Positions 27,725 through 43,148 of a stretch of DNA of 64,000 nt are shown piece by piece (within the stretch, counting starts at the first letter, position 1; the number at the start of each line of letters is the position of its first letter). This DNA is from Methanobacterium sp. BAmetb5 (lineage in GTDB: Archaea > Methanobacteriota > Methanobacteria > Methanobacteriales > Methanobacteriaceae). Under the pieces are notes generated by a model, which saw nothing but the letters and a program-made list of their open reading frames with translations, was not told where the DNA came from and ran no database searches. The stretch is from NCBI RefSeq assembly GCF_003491305.1, contig NZ_CP022706.1:458501-522500 (forward strand), in the 5' to 3' direction. Made by a program: the position numbers and the translations under genes.

Positions 27725-28444
27725 TCATTCCTCTTTACCCAGGATAAGGCCTTCTCCGGTTATCTCGTAGGGGGCTTTCTTCCGTCCCAACCCCTTCATG
27801 GACTCAATAACCAGTGTTTTCCCATCCACCCGGATGATGTTATCGGCCATGGATTTGATAATTATTTCCGTTCGAGGATCAGCTGATCCTTGGGTATGGG
27901 TGATTATCGCTGTGCCCCCTGCTTGCTTCACCCGTAATATGTAACTTTTTAACACCCTCATTATCAACATTTCATCATTGGATTCAAGTATGGCAGTTAT
28001 TGAATCCACAACACCACGAAAACGAGGATTATTTTGAGATATGGAATTGATTCCCCGGCTAACCTTAACCAGTATATCTGTGGGGTTTTTAACATTGGAT
28101 GATTGGTGAGTGGGAGAGTCTTCCAATTTTTCCCCATTAGAGGAGGCATCAATTACCTGCAACATAGTCCCCTCCATGTATTCCTGCAGGGAGAGTCCCA
28201 GGTCTTCCATATTATGGTAAATAGTAGAGAAGTTCTGGTCGGTGGTTAAATATAAGCAGGGTTCATCAGTACTTAACCCCTGATAAGTGAAACTGTGACA
28301 GAATAAAGATTTACCCACACCTACCGGACCATATAATAGTGTTATAGTGTTTTCAGGGATTCCTCCCAGGGCAAAGCCTAGATCATCACCGGGTACTGTC
28401 AATTCATCGAAACCAGTTATTCCAGATGTAATGCGAACGATCAT
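27725..28444 (-). CDS. KaiC-like RecA-superfamily ATPase (single domain), paralogue
   Basis: The 239-residue protein starts [17 protein letters not shown], with Walker A GPVGVGKS at residues 39-46 and a Walker B-like MLQVIDASS around 103-111. The end EGLILGKEE parallels that of the neighbouring 26935 gene, so the two arose by duplication. It begins 4 nt after the stop of the GTPase fusion, whose last bases AGGTGA serve as its ribosome-binding site; coupling is therefore tight. Cytoplasmic, and probably acting with the GTPase and Roadblock proteins. Confidence 0.8.
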   Translation of the reverse strand: MIVRITSGITGFDELTVPGDDLGFALGGIPENTITLLYGPVGVGKSLFCHSFTYQGLSTDEPCLYLTTDQNFSTIYHNMEDLGLSLQEYMEGTMLQVIDASSNGEKLEDSPTHQSSNVKNPTDILVKVSRGINSISQNNPRFRGVVDSITAILESNDEMLIMRVLKSYILRVKQAGGTAIITHTQGSADPRTEIIIKSMADNIIRVDGKTLVIESMKGLGRKKAPYEITGEGLILGKEE

Positions 28445-28448
28445 TTAT

Positions 28449-29998
<1,550 letters not shown>

Positions 29999-30341
29999 GA
30001 ACTTCCCTCTTTTTTGATAATTCACTACCAGTGTATGTTAATTTAATTAAATTGAGTAGATGGATAAATGAAACATCTAGTGTTAAACTGTGCATTTTAC
30101 CAATAGGCAATTTCTTTTCTATTATTAAGTTGTATTCATATGGTTATAAATTTTTTATAATTTCAGGATAAATTTCATTGTTTAATTAAAACTTATTCAA
30201 ACCGCCAAACAAAAAAGAAGAGTTCTAGTTATTGACTTCAACTTTTATCCATGGCAATGAGTTAATTCTCATAAATCCCTTCATCCAATGGGGAAAAAAT
30301 CATTGATTACCACCGGGCATGCAAAAAGTTATACAAAAATT
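29999..30341. other. Spacer upstream of the Roadblock operon
   Basis: This 343-nt AT-rich spacer contains no gene that I can support. On the minus strand, ATTATAAAAAATTTATAACC (about 30142-30161) offers TATA-like sequence for the Roadblock-KaiC operon, which would give a leader of about 120 nt. Confidence 0.4.
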
Positions 30342-30860
<519 letters not shown>

Positions 30861-30993
30861 GAACTGTTCTATCCTCCAGGAAAAGGTTAGTAAAGGGTAT
30901 TTTTTATTAAAAACAGTTTTTTAAGAACCATGTTCATTATTACATCCATGTTTTAATTTAATAGAGTAATAAAAATGTAAAGGTATTTTTTCC

Positions 30994-31440
30994 CTAAAAT
31001 ATTACCACAATATTACGTTTACCCTCCTTTACATTGCGAACAGTGTAATTAGTATTAGGTCGCATAATCACTTCATTTTGACTCTGAGCATAGTCTGATA
31101 TTTTTTTGGAAAAAGAATAGGAATAACCAGTCCAGCCACCCACATCAACCCTAACCCCAGATTGATTTACTTTAACCCGGTATGAAGACCCTTCAATATT
31201 ACCCGGCATTTCTATTTTTATTTCATGACCTTCCCCTGAGGCATAAACCTCTTCAATGGCAGAAGCAACCTTTTCTGATATTAAACGTGCCTGAACTGAT
31301 TCATCAGACTTTTGAACTGTTTCTAACCTTATCTGGACTGTTCCCAGGATACCCCCAACTACCACTAGGAGGAGGAAGAGGGATAACACAAAATCCACAT
31401 TAAGACTGGCCCTGCTATCTATGGTAATAGATGAACCCAT
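30994..31440 (-). CDS. Pilin-like membrane protein
   Basis: The 148-residue protein starts with a short polar N-terminus ([10 protein letters not shown]) then a 20-residue hydrophobic helix ([18 protein letters not shown]) and an extracytoplasmic beta-rich domain with NxS/T sites. This layout resembles archaeal type IV pilin-like or pilus-associated proteins, although the QxxxE class III motif of its neighbour is absent. It lies about 130 nt upstream of that pilin gene on the same strand. Family name not certain. Confidence 0.6.
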   Translation of the reverse strand: MGSSITIDSRASLNVDFVLSLFLLLVVVGGILGTVQIRLETVQKSDESVQARLISEKVASAIEEVYASGEGHEIKIEMPGNIEGSSYRVKVNQSGVRVDVGGWTGYSYSFSKKISDYAQSQNEVIMRPNTNYTVRNVKEGKRNIVVIF

Positions 31441-31520
31441 AAATTTATTAATATCATACTATTATTAATACTTATCCTATGACTCCTCCTACTAAGTATG
31501 AGGGGGGTGGGGGTTATAGA

Positions 31521-32102
<582 letters not shown>

Positions 32103-32213
32103 TCATTTATACATGTTTTCAAATGTTTACGGTGTTAATTATTTTCCATAAAAGAAACTGGTAAACCAAGAAATTTTATACTGACCTGAACCATCTAATA
32201 TACAGGGTTAAAA

Positions 32214-32702
32214 ATGTACAGAATATTACATTTTAGTGGTGGTGTGCACAAGTTCGACCTCCTAGCTGAGCATGTGGATGATGTGGGAGGATTGTTATTC
32301 CAAGAAAACCACTTGCATATCAGCCGGGGAAACTACTTTCTATCCGAAGAAATTCAGGTTATTTTTATGGTTCCTCCCAATGAAGTATCCAGTATAAAGG
32401 GACTAGCCAGGGAGATAAAGGGAGAAATTCAGGAAATTGAAGTTGAAGAACCATTAAAAAGAAACCTTCACTACCTAATGGATGTTCACAATGTCCTTTG
32501 TAAGAATGGTAGATGGATGAGCCTGGAAAATATCTTAAAATCATCTGAATCCAGTCAAGAGAATATGCTTGAATCTGAAACAGATATTATTATTTCTGCT
32601 GAATTAGAAGAATTACAAGAATGTATAGAGTTAATGCTGTCCCTTGAACTTGTTGAAAAACGTGAAATAAAGGGAAAACTGGAGTATCAATCCAAGATAT
32701 AG
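32214..32702 (+). CDS. Conserved hypothetical protein, possible winged-helix end
   Basis: I do not recognise a family. The 162-residue acidic protein has an N-terminal alpha/beta part (residues 1-80) and a C-terminal helical part in which ELEELQECIELMLSLELVEKREIKGKLEYQ resembles the last helix and wing of a winged-helix domain. A TTTTATAC box about 35 nt upstream of the ATG gives a short leader, and AGGGTTAAAA precedes the start. Function unknown. Confidence 0.6.
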   Translation: MYRILHFSGGVHKFDLLAEHVDDVGGLLFQENHLHISRGNYFLSEEIQVIFMVPPNEVSSIKGLAREIKGEIQEIEVEEPLKRNLHYLMDVHNVLCKNGRWMSLENILKSSESSQENMLESETDIIISAELEELQECIELMLSLELVEKREIKGKLEYQSKI

Positions 32703-32864
32703 TCTAATTTTTAATCAAAAATTGATTTAGTCTCTTAGAATTTATGAAAGCTAATATAACTAATTAAAATAGGGACTAAAAATATATATTTAAAACAACT
32801 TTAAGGATAAAAAGCAACCTTATTCAACCAAAATTTCTATTATCCCTTAACTAAAAGTGAAAAG

Positions 32865-33128
32865 ATGATAAAAGGACAAACAATCATTTTAATAGGCATA
32901 GTGGCCGTAGTTGTGGGTATGCTCCTTATATTCATAGGCAGTACTTTCCTATCATCAGGAAAAACGGACAGCAACGACAATAGTAAGGTCAGCACGGGCG
33001 GGGTAATTTTAGTAGGTCCCATACCAATTGTATTTGGTAATGATAAAAGTATGGTCTCCATTGCCCTAGTGGGCGCGATAATCCTGATGATACTGGCTTA
33101 CATCCTGTTTTACCGGGGACATCTTTAA
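32865..33128 (+). CDS. DUF131 (TIGR00304-type) small membrane protein
   Basis: The 87-residue protein has two hydrophobic segments (about residues 7-28 and 63-83) joined by a polar loop with the family block [16 protein letters not shown], which is diagnostic of DUF131, an archaeal family of unknown function. The C-terminus is short and basic. AAGTGAAAAG precedes the ATG. It lies upstream of the glycan region but about 155 nt from its first gene and may be transcribed separately. Confidence 0.8.
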   Translation: MIKGQTIILIGIVAVVVGMLLIFIGSTFLSSGKTDSNDNSKVSTGGVILVGPIPIVFGNDKSMVSIALVGAIILMILAYILFYRGHL

Positions 33129-33282
33129 CTTTTAAATAAAGGTAATGATTTAAGGATATATAAATAAAAAAACAATAGTCCGATGCCAATATCGGCTTCC
33201 ATTTAACACCAAATCCCATTTAAAGGTTGATGGTGTTCAATTTGCTGTCTTTATTACAATGATATTTTTACGGTGAAATTAT

Positions 33283-34902
<1,620 letters not shown>

Positions 34903-35048
34903 TTATAGTGAGTTAATTACTGGTACTAGATAACCTCAAAATCATTAAATATGTTGAAAATTAACCAAACATAATATGTGATGAGTATAAATTATATAAC
35001 ATAAAAAACTAAGTTAAATAATCTTTTTAATATTTGTAAAGTGATTCT

Positions 35049-36167
35049 ATGAAAGTTTCTGTCGTTATCCCCGCTCTGAATGAAGAAGGAATTGTGGGAA
35101 AAACTGTTCGTTCAGTGCCCATCAAAAAACTCAATGATATTGGACTTGAAACAGAAATAGTAGTTGTGGATAATGCATCTACTGACAATACATCTAAAGA
35201 AGCTTCGGAAGCTGGAGCCAGGGTTGTTTTAGAAACCAACCGGGGTTATGGTAATGCTTACCTGCGCGGTTTTAAGGAAGCCACTGGGGATATACTGGTA
35301 ATGGGAGATGCAGATGGGACCTATCCTTTTGATGAAATGGTTGAATTTATCCAACCAATTTTAAAGGGTGATGCCGAGTTTGTAATGGGTTCCCGGTTAA
35401 AGGGAGATATACGTCCCGGAGCAATGCCTGCCCTTCATAAATACATAGGCAATCCCTTTCTCACCTGGGTGTTAAACGTACTATTCCACACGGGAATTTC
35501 CGATGCCCACTGTGGTATGAGGGCCATGACTAAAGAAGCATGGGGTAAATTAAATTTAAAAACCAGCGGGATGGAATTTGCTTCGGAAATGGTGATAGAA
35601 GCATCCCGCCAAAAATTAAGAATTGCTGAAATCCCCATTACCTACTACCCTCGCGAAGGTGAATCAAAACTCAGTTCATTTTCAGATGGATGGAGACATC
35701 TACGTTTTATGATGCTCTACCGGCCTGGACCATTCCTATTAATACCCGGAGTTATAGCTCTCGTTTTTGGAGCTGCCCTAACCTTGCTGGTATGGATTCA
35801 AGGAATATCCAGAATGCACTCCCTCATCTTGGGCGGTATTCTAGTATTAACCGGATATCAGTTACTCCTTTCATGGTTCTACTTTGGAGCCTTTGGTGCT
35901 ACCTACGGTTATTCCAGTAGCTCTGGAATTAAGAAGAAATTGATGAGTTACCATTCATTAGAGAAGGAACTGCTTTTAGGAGTCATTTTTCTGGCCGGAG
36001 GGATAATCCTTGGGCTTTACGTTATTGCTAACTGGAGCACCGGAGGTTTTGGTGCACTATACCAGGTGCAAACCACAGTGGTGGCCATGATCCTCTCACT
36101 GTTAGGTATCCAGACCATTTTTTCCGGAATGTTCTTAAGTTTACTGCTGTTAAATAAAGGGGATTAA
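35049..36167 (+). CDS. GT2 glycosyltransferase, dolichyl-phosphate-sugar synthase type
   Basis: The 372-residue protein has a GT-A domain (residues 1-225) starting [12 protein letters not shown], with the metal-binding [24 protein letters not shown] and the [10 protein letters not shown] block seen in DPM1/DPG1-like enzymes. Four membrane helices follow at the C-terminus. It probably transfers a hexose from a nucleotide donor to dolichyl phosphate on the cytoplasmic face. An AAAGTGATT ribosome-binding site precedes the ATG. The GT-C-like protein upstream could use the product. Confidence 0.85.
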   Translation: MKVSVVIPALNEEGIVGKTVRSVPIKKLNDIGLETEIVVVDNASTDNTSKEASEAGARVVLETNRGYGNAYLRGFKEATGDILVMGDADGTYPFDEMVEFIQPILKGDAEFVMGSRLKGDIRPGAMPALHKYIGNPFLTWVLNVLFHTGISDAHCGMRAMTKEAWGKLNLKTSGMEFASEMVIEASRQKLRIAEIPITYYPREGESKLSSFSDGWRHLRFMMLYRPGPFLLIPGVIALVFGAALTLLVWIQGISRMHSLILGGILVLTGYQLLLSWFYFGAFGATYGYSSSSGIKKKLMSYHSLEKELLLGVIFLAGGIILGLYVIANWSTGGFGALYQVQTTVVAMILSLLGIQTIFSGMFLSLLLLNKGD

Positions 36168-36275
36168 CTACCATCCCTATTTCTCGAGATCAACAGAATT
36201 TACTTACTAATCTGGTTGTTAAATTGAAGAAATAGCTAACAAGATAAATAAATTATTTCTGGAGTACATTCAAAA

Positions 36276-37415
36276 ATGAAAATTGCCTATGTTTACGATG
36301 CAGCCTATCCATGGGTTAAAGGTGGTGCTGAGAAAAGGATATATGACTTAGCACTTAGAATGGCTCAAAAAGGCCATGAAATACACTGTTACTCCTGGGG
36401 ATGGTGGTGGGCTGAAGAAGGAAAGAAGGATATTATCTTGGATGGCATTCACATGCACGGAGTGGGTGAACCCCGAGAACTTTACACAAACAACCGCAGA
36501 TCCATTAGTGAAGCCATACTATTTGCATTTAAATTAATGCCCAGCCTCTGGAAAGAAAAATTTGATGTGGTGGACTGTCAGGGGTTTCCGTTCTTCTCCT
36601 GCTTCCCGGCCAAGTTTCATTCCCTGAGGGGCAAATCATTCTTAATAATCACTGCCCTGGAGGTCTGGGGTGATTACTGGTATAACTACCTGGGATTCAT
36701 GGGATTTTTTGGTAAAGTTCTGGAAAAGATAATTTACCATCTCAGTGATCATATAATCTGCATATCCCCTAAAACTGAAAAGGACCTTAAAAATATCAGA
36801 AAAACTGGCCACTCAATGGTAATCCCTCCTGGCATCAATTTTAAGGAAATAGAACAGATCTCCCCTAAAAATGAGGAATTGGATTTGATCTTCGCGGGCC
36901 GACTTATAAAGGAAAAACGTGTAGATTTACTGATCCGCAGCCTTTCCACGGTCAAAAAAACCAATCCCCATGTAAAATGCTTGATAATTGGTGATGGACC
37001 CGAAATGGATAAACTTAGAGGATTGGTCCAGGAACTGGATCTTTTAAACAATGTAAAATTTATGGGATTCCTGGAAAATGTTTCGGATCTATTTGGTTTC
37101 ATGAAGGCTTCCAGTGTTTTCGTGCTTCCATCGGAGAGGGAAGGTTTTGGCATGGTTGTAGTGGAGGCCAATGCCTGTGGCATTCCAGTGGTGGTTGTAG
37201 AAGGCTCAATGAACGCTGCAGCTGACCTGGTACAGGAAGGAGTTAATGGATTTATAACACCACCCCGTGAAAAAGATATGGCACTTAAAATAAATCAAGC
37301 CTTAAAAGAAAGGGATAAACTAAAGACAAACTGTATTGAGTCTGCCTGGAAATATGACTGGAATGAAATTGTATCCAATTTAGAGGCTTATTATCAAAAT
37401 TCCATTAATGAATAA
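36276..37415 (+). CDS. GT4 (GT-B fold) glycosyltransferase
   Basis: This 379-residue GT-B enzyme has the N-terminal acceptor domain starting MKIAYVYDAAYPWVKGGAEKRI. The C-terminal donor domain has LIFAGRLIKEKRVDLLI, IGDGPEMDKL and the E-x7-E block EREGFGMVVVEANACG. It is soluble or membrane-associated and cytoplasmic. It is the first of four consecutive plus-strand GT4-type genes here. The nucleotide sugar and acceptor cannot be assigned. Confidence 0.88.
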   Translation: MKIAYVYDAAYPWVKGGAEKRIYDLALRMAQKGHEIHCYSWGWWWAEEGKKDIILDGIHMHGVGEPRELYTNNRRSISEAILFAFKLMPSLWKEKFDVVDCQGFPFFSCFPAKFHSLRGKSFLIITALEVWGDYWYNYLGFMGFFGKVLEKIIYHLSDHIICISPKTEKDLKNIRKTGHSMVIPPGINFKEIEQISPKNEELDLIFAGRLIKEKRVDLLIRSLSTVKKTNPHVKCLIIGDGPEMDKLRGLVQELDLLNNVKFMGFLENVSDLFGFMKASSVFVLPSEREGFGMVVVEANACGIPVVVVEGSMNAAADLVQEGVNGFITPPREKDMALKINQALKERDKLKTNCIESAWKYDWNEIVSNLEAYYQNSINE

Positions 37416-37473
37416 ATGCTAAAGACTTAATAAAAGACTAAATTAAAATTTAATTAAAAAATTGAGGATAATT

Positions 37474-38592
37474 ATGAAGATAATGCAAACTCCAATCAGG
37501 TTTTATCCCTTCATTGGAGGGGTGGAGAATTATGTTTACTATCTTTCCCAGGAACTGGTAAAAAAAGGACACCAAGTAAGGGTTTTATGTGCCAATGAAC
37601 CCCCATCATCAAGGGAAGAAACAGTTGAAGATATCCAAGTAAAGAGGATTAATTACTTGGGGAAAATAGCCAATACCAACCTAACACCGGGATTGCCCTA
37701 TGCCCTAAGTAAAGAAAATTTTGATGTTATTCATACCCACATCCCCACTCCCTGGAGTGCTGACTGGAGTTATATGGCATCGAAATTTAAAAATAAACCA
37801 TTGATAGTTACTTATCACAATGATATCATTGGGAATGGGGCAGCTCACTATATCGCTAAATTATACAATAGTACTGCCCTGAAATTATTATTGAACCATG
37901 CCTCAAAAATTATCATCACTCAACCAGATTATTTACAGTCCTCACCTTATTTAAAGAGATATGAGGATAAAATTGAAGTAATACCCAATGGAGTGGATGT
38001 CAGGAAATTCAAACCCCTGAACTTGACCAAAGAAGCCCATTCCCTATTTTTCCTGAGCCTTTTAGATGAATTCCACCAGTATAAAGGTTTAGATTATCTA
38101 CTGAAATCTTTAAAAATTGTCAAAGAAGAAGTGAATGATGTTAAACTGGTAGTGGGTGGAGAAGGAAAATTACTGGACTATTACCAGAAAATGGCCAAGG
38201 ATCTTGGGTTAGAAAATAATGTGGAATTCCATGGATTCATTCCCCACGAAAAAATAGTGGAGTATTATAATAAATGCCGTGCCTTTGTACTCCCTTCCAT
38301 CTCATCAAAACAGGAAGGTTTTGGAATTGTTGCCCTTGAAGCTCTCGCTTGTGAAACTCCAGTGATAAGTACTGATATTGTGGGGGTTTCAGATGATTTG
38401 AAGGAGGTTAATGCCGGTATAATAATACCTCCCCGGGATGTGGAGAAATTAGCACAGGCCATTGTTGATCTGTTAACCAACCAGGAATTATCTGAAAAAA
38501 TGGGAATAAGAGGAAGAAAACTGGTTCAAGAGAAATATACCTGGTTAAAAATTGCTGAAATGGCTGAAAATCTTTATGAAAGGGTGCTTTAA
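37474..38592 (+). CDS. GT4 glycosyltransferase
   Basis: The 372-residue GT-B enzyme begins [21 protein letters not shown], a common start for GT4 proteins acting on glycolipids. The C-terminal domain has [26 protein letters not shown] and the E-x7-E block [19 protein letters not shown] 37474 is preferred to TTG 37462 because GAGG ends 6 nt before it. The stop overlaps the start of the next gene (TAATG), so the two are coupled. Confidence 0.88.
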   Translation: MKIMQTPIRFYPFIGGVENYVYYLSQELVKKGHQVRVLCANEPPSSREETVEDIQVKRINYLGKIANTNLTPGLPYALSKENFDVIHTHIPTPWSADWSYMASKFKNKPLIVTYHNDIIGNGAAHYIAKLYNSTALKLLLNHASKIIITQPDYLQSSPYLKRYEDKIEVIPNGVDVRKFKPLNLTKEAHSLFFLSLLDEFHQYKGLDYLLKSLKIVKEEVNDVKLVVGGEGKLLDYYQKMAKDLGLENNVEFHGFIPHEKIVEYYNKCRAFVLPSISSKQEGFGIVALEALACETPVISTDIVGVSDDLKEVNAGIIIPPRDVEKLAQAIVDLLTNQELSEKMGIRGRKLVQEKYTWLKIAEMAENLYERVL

Positions 38593-39782
38593 TGAAAATT
38601 TGTTTAATATCAAATTTATATCCGCCCAATGTATTGGGTGGTGCTGAAGTAAGTGTTAAAAAAGTTTCAGAGGAACTAGTGAAAAAAGGACACGAAGTAA
38701 TAGTTATTACCACCCCTTTCAGTGAAAATGATGTGGAAATCATTAATGGCGTGAAAATTTACCAGGTTAAACCTTTAAATCTTTACGAAATTTACCATCA
38801 TCCTAACCAATCAATGTTACTCAAACCATTATGGCATATAATAGATTTATGGAACCCCTACGATGAAAGAATCATTAAAAACATATTGAAAACAGAAAAT
38901 CCAGATATTGTTCATATTCATAACTTCAAAGGATTATCACTTTCTTCATTTGCACCGGCTAAAAGTTTGAAAATTCCCCTGGTTTTCACGGCCCATGATT
39001 ATTCTCTGGTTTGCATGAGGGCCAATTTATTAAATAGTTCAGGAGAGATCTGCAAAAATCCATCGGCACTTTGTAAAATCTACAATCAAATCCAAAAACA
39101 TCTGGCCAAGAACAAAGTAGATCTGTTAATATCACCTTCACAATTCGTCATAAATAAATTAAAATCAAATGGTCTCTTTAAAGATGTTAAATCTAAAAAA
39201 ATCCCCTTGGGGATTGAGTTAAAGGACAACGAAAAATTTGAAAAAGATTACTCCCAGACGAATATACTCTATGTGGGCAATTTAGGTGAACATAAAGGTG
39301 TTCACATACTCTTAAAAGCCTTCAGGAAAATTGAAAATATGAATATACGCCTGGATATTGTTGGGAAAGGGTTATGCAGCGAAAAATTAAAGTCAATGTC
39401 CGAAAATGATAATCGGATTAAATTCCACGACTTTCTTGAGGGAAAAGAACTTATAAAAATGTATCAACAGGCCAACTTAACTGTAGTGCCCTCCATATGG
39501 TACGATAACTCACCAATGGTTATCTATGAAAGTTTCAGCTGCAGAACCCCCGTAATTGGTAGTAAAATTGGGGGAATTCCCGAACTAATTGAAGATGGAT
39601 TTAATGGTTACCTGTTTGAAGCAGGTAATGTAAATGAACTCCAGAAACTCTTGGAAAATTTAATTGATTCACCCGAAACTCTGAAAAAATTAGAACAAGG
39701 AACATACGAATCTGTGCAAAGATACACCATGGACAAGCACATTAAACAGCTAGAAAGAGAATACCAAAAACTTGCTAAATAA
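38592..39782 (+). CDS. GT4 glycosyltransferase
   Basis: The 396-residue protein has the GT-B layout, beginning [34 protein letters not shown] with nearby cysteines (CKNPSALCKIY) is typical of a GT4 subgroup that often works on cell-surface heteropolysaccharides. The donor domain shows ILYVGNLGEHKGVHILL and NSPMVIYESFSCRTPVIG. It overlaps the preceding GT gene by one base, with AAGGGTG as ribosome-binding site. It is followed 10 nt later by a DUF2206 membrane protein in the same operon. Confidence 0.88.
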   Translation: MKICLISNLYPPNVLGGAEVSVKKVSEELVKKGHEVIVITTPFSENDVEIINGVKIYQVKPLNLYEIYHHPNQSMLLKPLWHIIDLWNPYDERIIKNILKTENPDIVHIHNFKGLSLSSFAPAKSLKIPLVFTAHDYSLVCMRANLLNSSGEICKNPSALCKIYNQIQKHLAKNKVDLLISPSQFVINKLKSNGLFKDVKSKKIPLGIELKDNEKFEKDYSQTNILYVGNLGEHKGVHILLKAFRKIENMNIRLDIVGKGLCSEKLKSMSENDNRIKFHDFLEGKELIKMYQQANLTVVPSIWYDNSPMVIYESFSCRTPVIGSKIGGIPELIEDGFNGYLFEAGNVNELQKLLENLIDSPETLKKLEQGTYESVQRYTMDKHIKQLEREYQKLAK

Positions 39783-39792
39783 GAGGAGTCCC

Positions 39793-41913
39793 ATGATTAC
39801 AGAGATAATAAAGAAAATAAGCAGCAGCGATGTAAATAAATTGATCTTTACCTTGTTCTGCTTACTAATTGCCACTGATCTGAGTATATTTCTGAATATA
39901 CCTATCCTACGAGAAGTTTTGGGAGTGGTCTTTTTCACTACCGTGCCCGGATTTTTAATTTTATCTCTACTCCCCTTACATAAAATAAAATTCCTTAAAA
40001 AGATAGTGCTGACCTTTGCCCTGAGCATAGCCTTCCTCATGTTCTTCGGGTTAGGCCTGAACTTCCTATACTTGGTAAATATTAAGCCATTCACATTAGT
40101 TCCCCTTCTAATCTCATTAAATCTGATTATATTTGCCTTAATGCTGATCTCATTTAAGAAAAATAAGAATTTAACCTTTGATCAGTTGTTTAACTGGGAA
40201 ATGAACTTGGAAAATAAATCAATCACCCTGGCTATATTCCCTATTCTTTTACCCATCTTAGCCATCATTGGAACCTTTTTAATGAATAAAATGGAGTACA
40301 ACTTTATCATACTGGTAATGTTGTTTTTAATTCCAATTTACGTGGCTTGTCTTCTGATTTTTAAAAATAAAGCACACCATTCAACTTATCCCCTGGCAAT
40401 CTGGTTGATAAGCCTGGCACTGCTTTTACTCAATGGATTAACATCCAATCATATTTTTGGAATTGATGTCCACCATGAATACGCCGTGTTTAACATCACC
40501 TTTTCCCAGGCCTTCTGGGATGTGGTAACCAACGCCAGTAACGCCTACTACCTCTGTACCAGCATCACCATTCTCCCCACAATATACGCTGTTTTAAGTA
40601 ACATAAACGGAGAATATATATTTAAGACGATTTATGCCTTCATTGGTTCACTGGTTCCTTTAGTAGCTTATCTTACCTTCAATAAATATTTCAAAAAGGA
40701 TAAGGCGTTTTTGGCGGCGTTACTTATAGTGTTCCAGAATTTCTTCATACTTTCCCTGGGATGTACACGCCAGTTAGTGGCACTTTTGTTCTTCTTTTTG
40801 GCTGTTTTCATCCTGTTTGATAAGGAAATATCCGATAAATCCCGTAAAATATTGCTTATCATTTCAGTATGGGCCATGATAATCTCCCATTACTCCACAG
40901 CCTACGTGGCACTGACCCTGTTACTACCCATAATCCTGTTACCCTTCCTGAAGAGTCTGGTGCCTTATTTAAAAAATCTAAAAAACAAGAAGATCAATTT
41001 CCAAAATTTTGATGTTATAGTATTGATTTTTGCATTTATGATGGTCTGGTACGGGGTTTTTGCCGGAATACAGTTGGCAGCAGGTTCTGGATCCATGGAA
41101 CAGATCAGCAGCAGCACTGCCTCAGGAATAACTGCTGACTCCCGGGATGCATCGGTGCTGGCTATCTTCGGTATTGGTGTGAAATCCCTACCCAACCTCA
41201 TGAGTATAATTGCCAACGACCTGGTATTTTTTGCTATTTTCCTGGGATTACTGGGAATAACCCTAAAATTCAAATATTACCGGAAAAAAATGGACTTTGG
41301 CTTTATTTTGGGAATATACCTATTCATATTGTTGTTAATCATGTTCATCATTGTACCCATGGTTTCCAAGTTATACGGTGCTCCCCGCATATTCCTGCAA
41401 AGTTTGATATTTTTAGCCCCCGCCTTTATCATAGGCCTGGATGAAGTTGCTAAATTACTTAGGAAGGTTAACCTAAGCTATGTATTGATATTTGTGCTTC
41501 TGGTATCCCTCTTTTCATGCAGTACATACCTGCAGTACTATTTCTATGGAACCCCCTATTCTCCCCACTATGATAGCAACGGGAAACTCCGTGGTGAATA
41601 CTTTATATACGATCAGGAAATAATTGGAGCCCAATGGTTAAACAATTCTAAAATAGACCAGAAGATATACACCGATGGTATTGGACACCAGAGGTTGATG
41701 TTAGGTGGAATCCAGTTTAACAATATCAGCCAGCAGTTGTTCCTGGACAATAAAACCATACCCCATGGTTATATCTATGAATGGAATGTGAATATTAAAA
41801 AGGGTATTGTGTATACTCAGCTGGAAGAAGAGGAAAACATAACCAATTTCCGTAACTTATTTATAGGGAAATTTATCATCTACGATAACGGCTATTCCCG
41901 GATATGGGACTGA
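39793..41913 (+). CDS. DUF2206-type polytopic membrane protein
   Basis: The 706-residue protein has about 16 hydrophobic segments and a C-terminal extracytoplasmic domain of about 130 residues. It resembles DUF2206 proteins of methanogen surface-glycan clusters, with an acidic loop (NHIFGIDVHHEYAVFN) like that of GT-C enzymes after the early helices. It may be a membrane glycosyltransferase or oligosaccharide-handling protein; function not proven. ATG 39793 is chosen because AAGAGGAG lies 5 nt upstream, inside the end of the preceding gene. TTG 39772 has no such site. Confidence 0.7.
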   Translation: MITEIIKKISSSDVNKLIFTLFCLLIATDLSIFLNIPILREVLGVVFFTTVPGFLILSLLPLHKIKFLKKIVLTFALSIAFLMFFGLGLNFLYLVNIKPFTLVPLLISLNLIIFALMLISFKKNKNLTFDQLFNWEMNLENKSITLAIFPILLPILAIIGTFLMNKMEYNFIILVMLFLIPIYVACLLIFKNKAHHSTYPLAIWLISLALLLLNGLTSNHIFGIDVHHEYAVFNITFSQAFWDVVTNASNAYYLCTSITILPTIYAVLSNINGEYIFKTIYAFIGSLVPLVAYLTFNKYFKKDKAFLAALLIVFQNFFILSLGCTRQLVALLFFFLAVFILFDKEISDKSRKILLIISVWAMIISHYSTAYVALTLLLPIILLPFLKSLVPYLKNLKNKKINFQNFDVIVLIFAFMMVWYGVFAGIQLAAGSGSMEQISSSTASGITADSRDASVLAIFGIGVKSLPNLMSIIANDLVFFAIFLGLLGITLKFKYYRKKMDFGFILGIYLFILLLIMFIIVPMVSKLYGAPRIFLQSLIFLAPAFIIGLDEVAKLLRKVNLSYVLIFVLLVSLFSCSTYLQYYFYGTPYSPHYDSNGKLRGEYFIYDQEIIGAQWLNNSKIDQKIYTDGIGHQRLMLGGIQFNNISQQLFLDNKTIPHGYIYEWNVNIKKGIVYTQLEEEENITNFRNLFIGKFIIYDNGYSRIWD

Positions 41914-41918
41914 TAACA

Positions 41919-43127
41919 ATGAATCCAGAATCATCCCGCATAGTTTTTATCCACAACACAGCCATGTGGTACCGTAGGCCATTTTTCAGTTTATTATCCG
42001 AAATTTATCCTATTAAATTCGTTTTCACCCATTTAGATGTGTCTAAAGAGATATATGATGTGGAAATAGATGATAAGATTGAAGGAATGAAAAATGTGGA
42101 TTATACCATATTAAAAAATTATTTGGGAATTGCTTTTGGAGTTATTAAAGAATCATCAGGAGATTACGATATAATCGTTGGGGGTAGCTGGGATAGTCTA
42201 CCAGAAATAATCGAAACCACTCTTTATTTTGCCATTGCTAAGTTGAGGGGGAAAAAATTCGTACTATGGACTGAAGATTGGAACTGGAACCAGAAAACCA
42301 CCAAAAGGAGATTGGTGAAATTTTTTGCCCAGATCATTGTTAAAAAATCTGACGCTATTATCCTCCCGGGAACCAAACAAAAAGAATGTGTTATATATCT
42401 AGGGGCTTTACCCTCCAAGGTATTTTTAATGCCCAATGCCAGTAATATTTCACAGCCCCCCACTCAAAGTCCAGAAGGAATCATAGAAACAGGAACTTAC
42501 CCCGATCAACCAGTAGATGACTATAATTATGAAGCTAATTTATACCATGAATATCCTTCCTTTAAAGGCAAAAAGATTGTACTGTTTGTTGGGCGTTTGG
42601 TGAAACAGAAGGGAGTGGAATACTTATTAAGTGCATTTTCCACTCTAAAAAAGGATATGAGTGATGTTGTTCTGGTTATTATTGGTAAAGGAGATTACGA
42701 AGGAGAATTAAAAAAAATGGCCGAAGATCTCCACATTGATAATGATGTGTACTTCCTGGGCCACGTTGATAATGATCTCCTAAAAAACTATTATGGCCCT
42801 AGTGATCTGTGCGTTGTCCCCTCCATAACCCATGAAATGGTTGATGCCTGGGCTTTTGTTGTTAATGAAGCCATGTACTATGGAAACCCGGTTATTGCCA
42901 CAGATGCCGTGGGTTCTGCAGTTGATATGATCCAAGATGGGAAAAATGGTTTCATTGTTCCGGAAAGGGATTCCACTGCACTGTATAATTCCATGAAACT
43001 TATCCTGTCCCAGGATGAATTGCGGGAAAGGATGGGTAAGTCTTCTAAAGAAATAGTAGAAACTAATTTTTCATACAAAAATATGGTTGAAGGTTTTCAA
43101 AAGGCTATTAACTTTGTAGAAAAGTGA
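41919..43127 (+). CDS. GT4 glycosyltransferase
   Basis: This GT-B enzyme of about 402 residues begins with an N-terminal acceptor domain, SRIVFIHNTAMWYRRPFFSLL. The donor domain has VLFVGRLVKQKGVEYLL, VIIGKGDYEGEL and AWAFVVNEAMYYGNPVIATD. The start is uncertain: ATG 41919 follows the upstream stop (GGGACTGAT before it), while ATG 41904 overlaps it by 10 nt; both have weak ribosome-binding sites. It ends the plus-strand GT operon and faces a convergent GT2 gene 22 nt away. Confidence 0.85.
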   Translation: MNPESSRIVFIHNTAMWYRRPFFSLLSEIYPIKFVFTHLDVSKEIYDVEIDDKIEGMKNVDYTILKNYLGIAFGVIKESSGDYDIIVGGSWDSLPEIIETTLYFAIAKLRGKKFVLWTEDWNWNQKTTKRRLVKFFAQIIVKKSDAIILPGTKQKECVIYLGALPSKVFLMPNASNISQPPTQSPEGIIETGTYPDQPVDDYNYEANLYHEYPSFKGKKIVLFVGRLVKQKGVEYLLSAFSTLKKDMSDVVLVIIGKGDYEGELKKMAEDLHIDNDVYFLGHVDNDLLKNYYGPSDLCVVPSITHEMVDAWAFVVNEAMYYGNPVIATDAVGSAVDMIQDGKNGFIVPERDSTALYNSMKLILSQDELRERMGKSSKEIVETNFSYKNMVEGFQKAINFVEK

Positions 43128-43148
43128 AAAAAGAAAAATATGGATTTT

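Noticed and set aside
26935..28444. Circadian-clock KaiC homologues
   Set aside because: Each has one RecA-like domain, no KaiA or KaiB is nearby, and single-domain KaiC-like ATPases are common in archaea with other roles.
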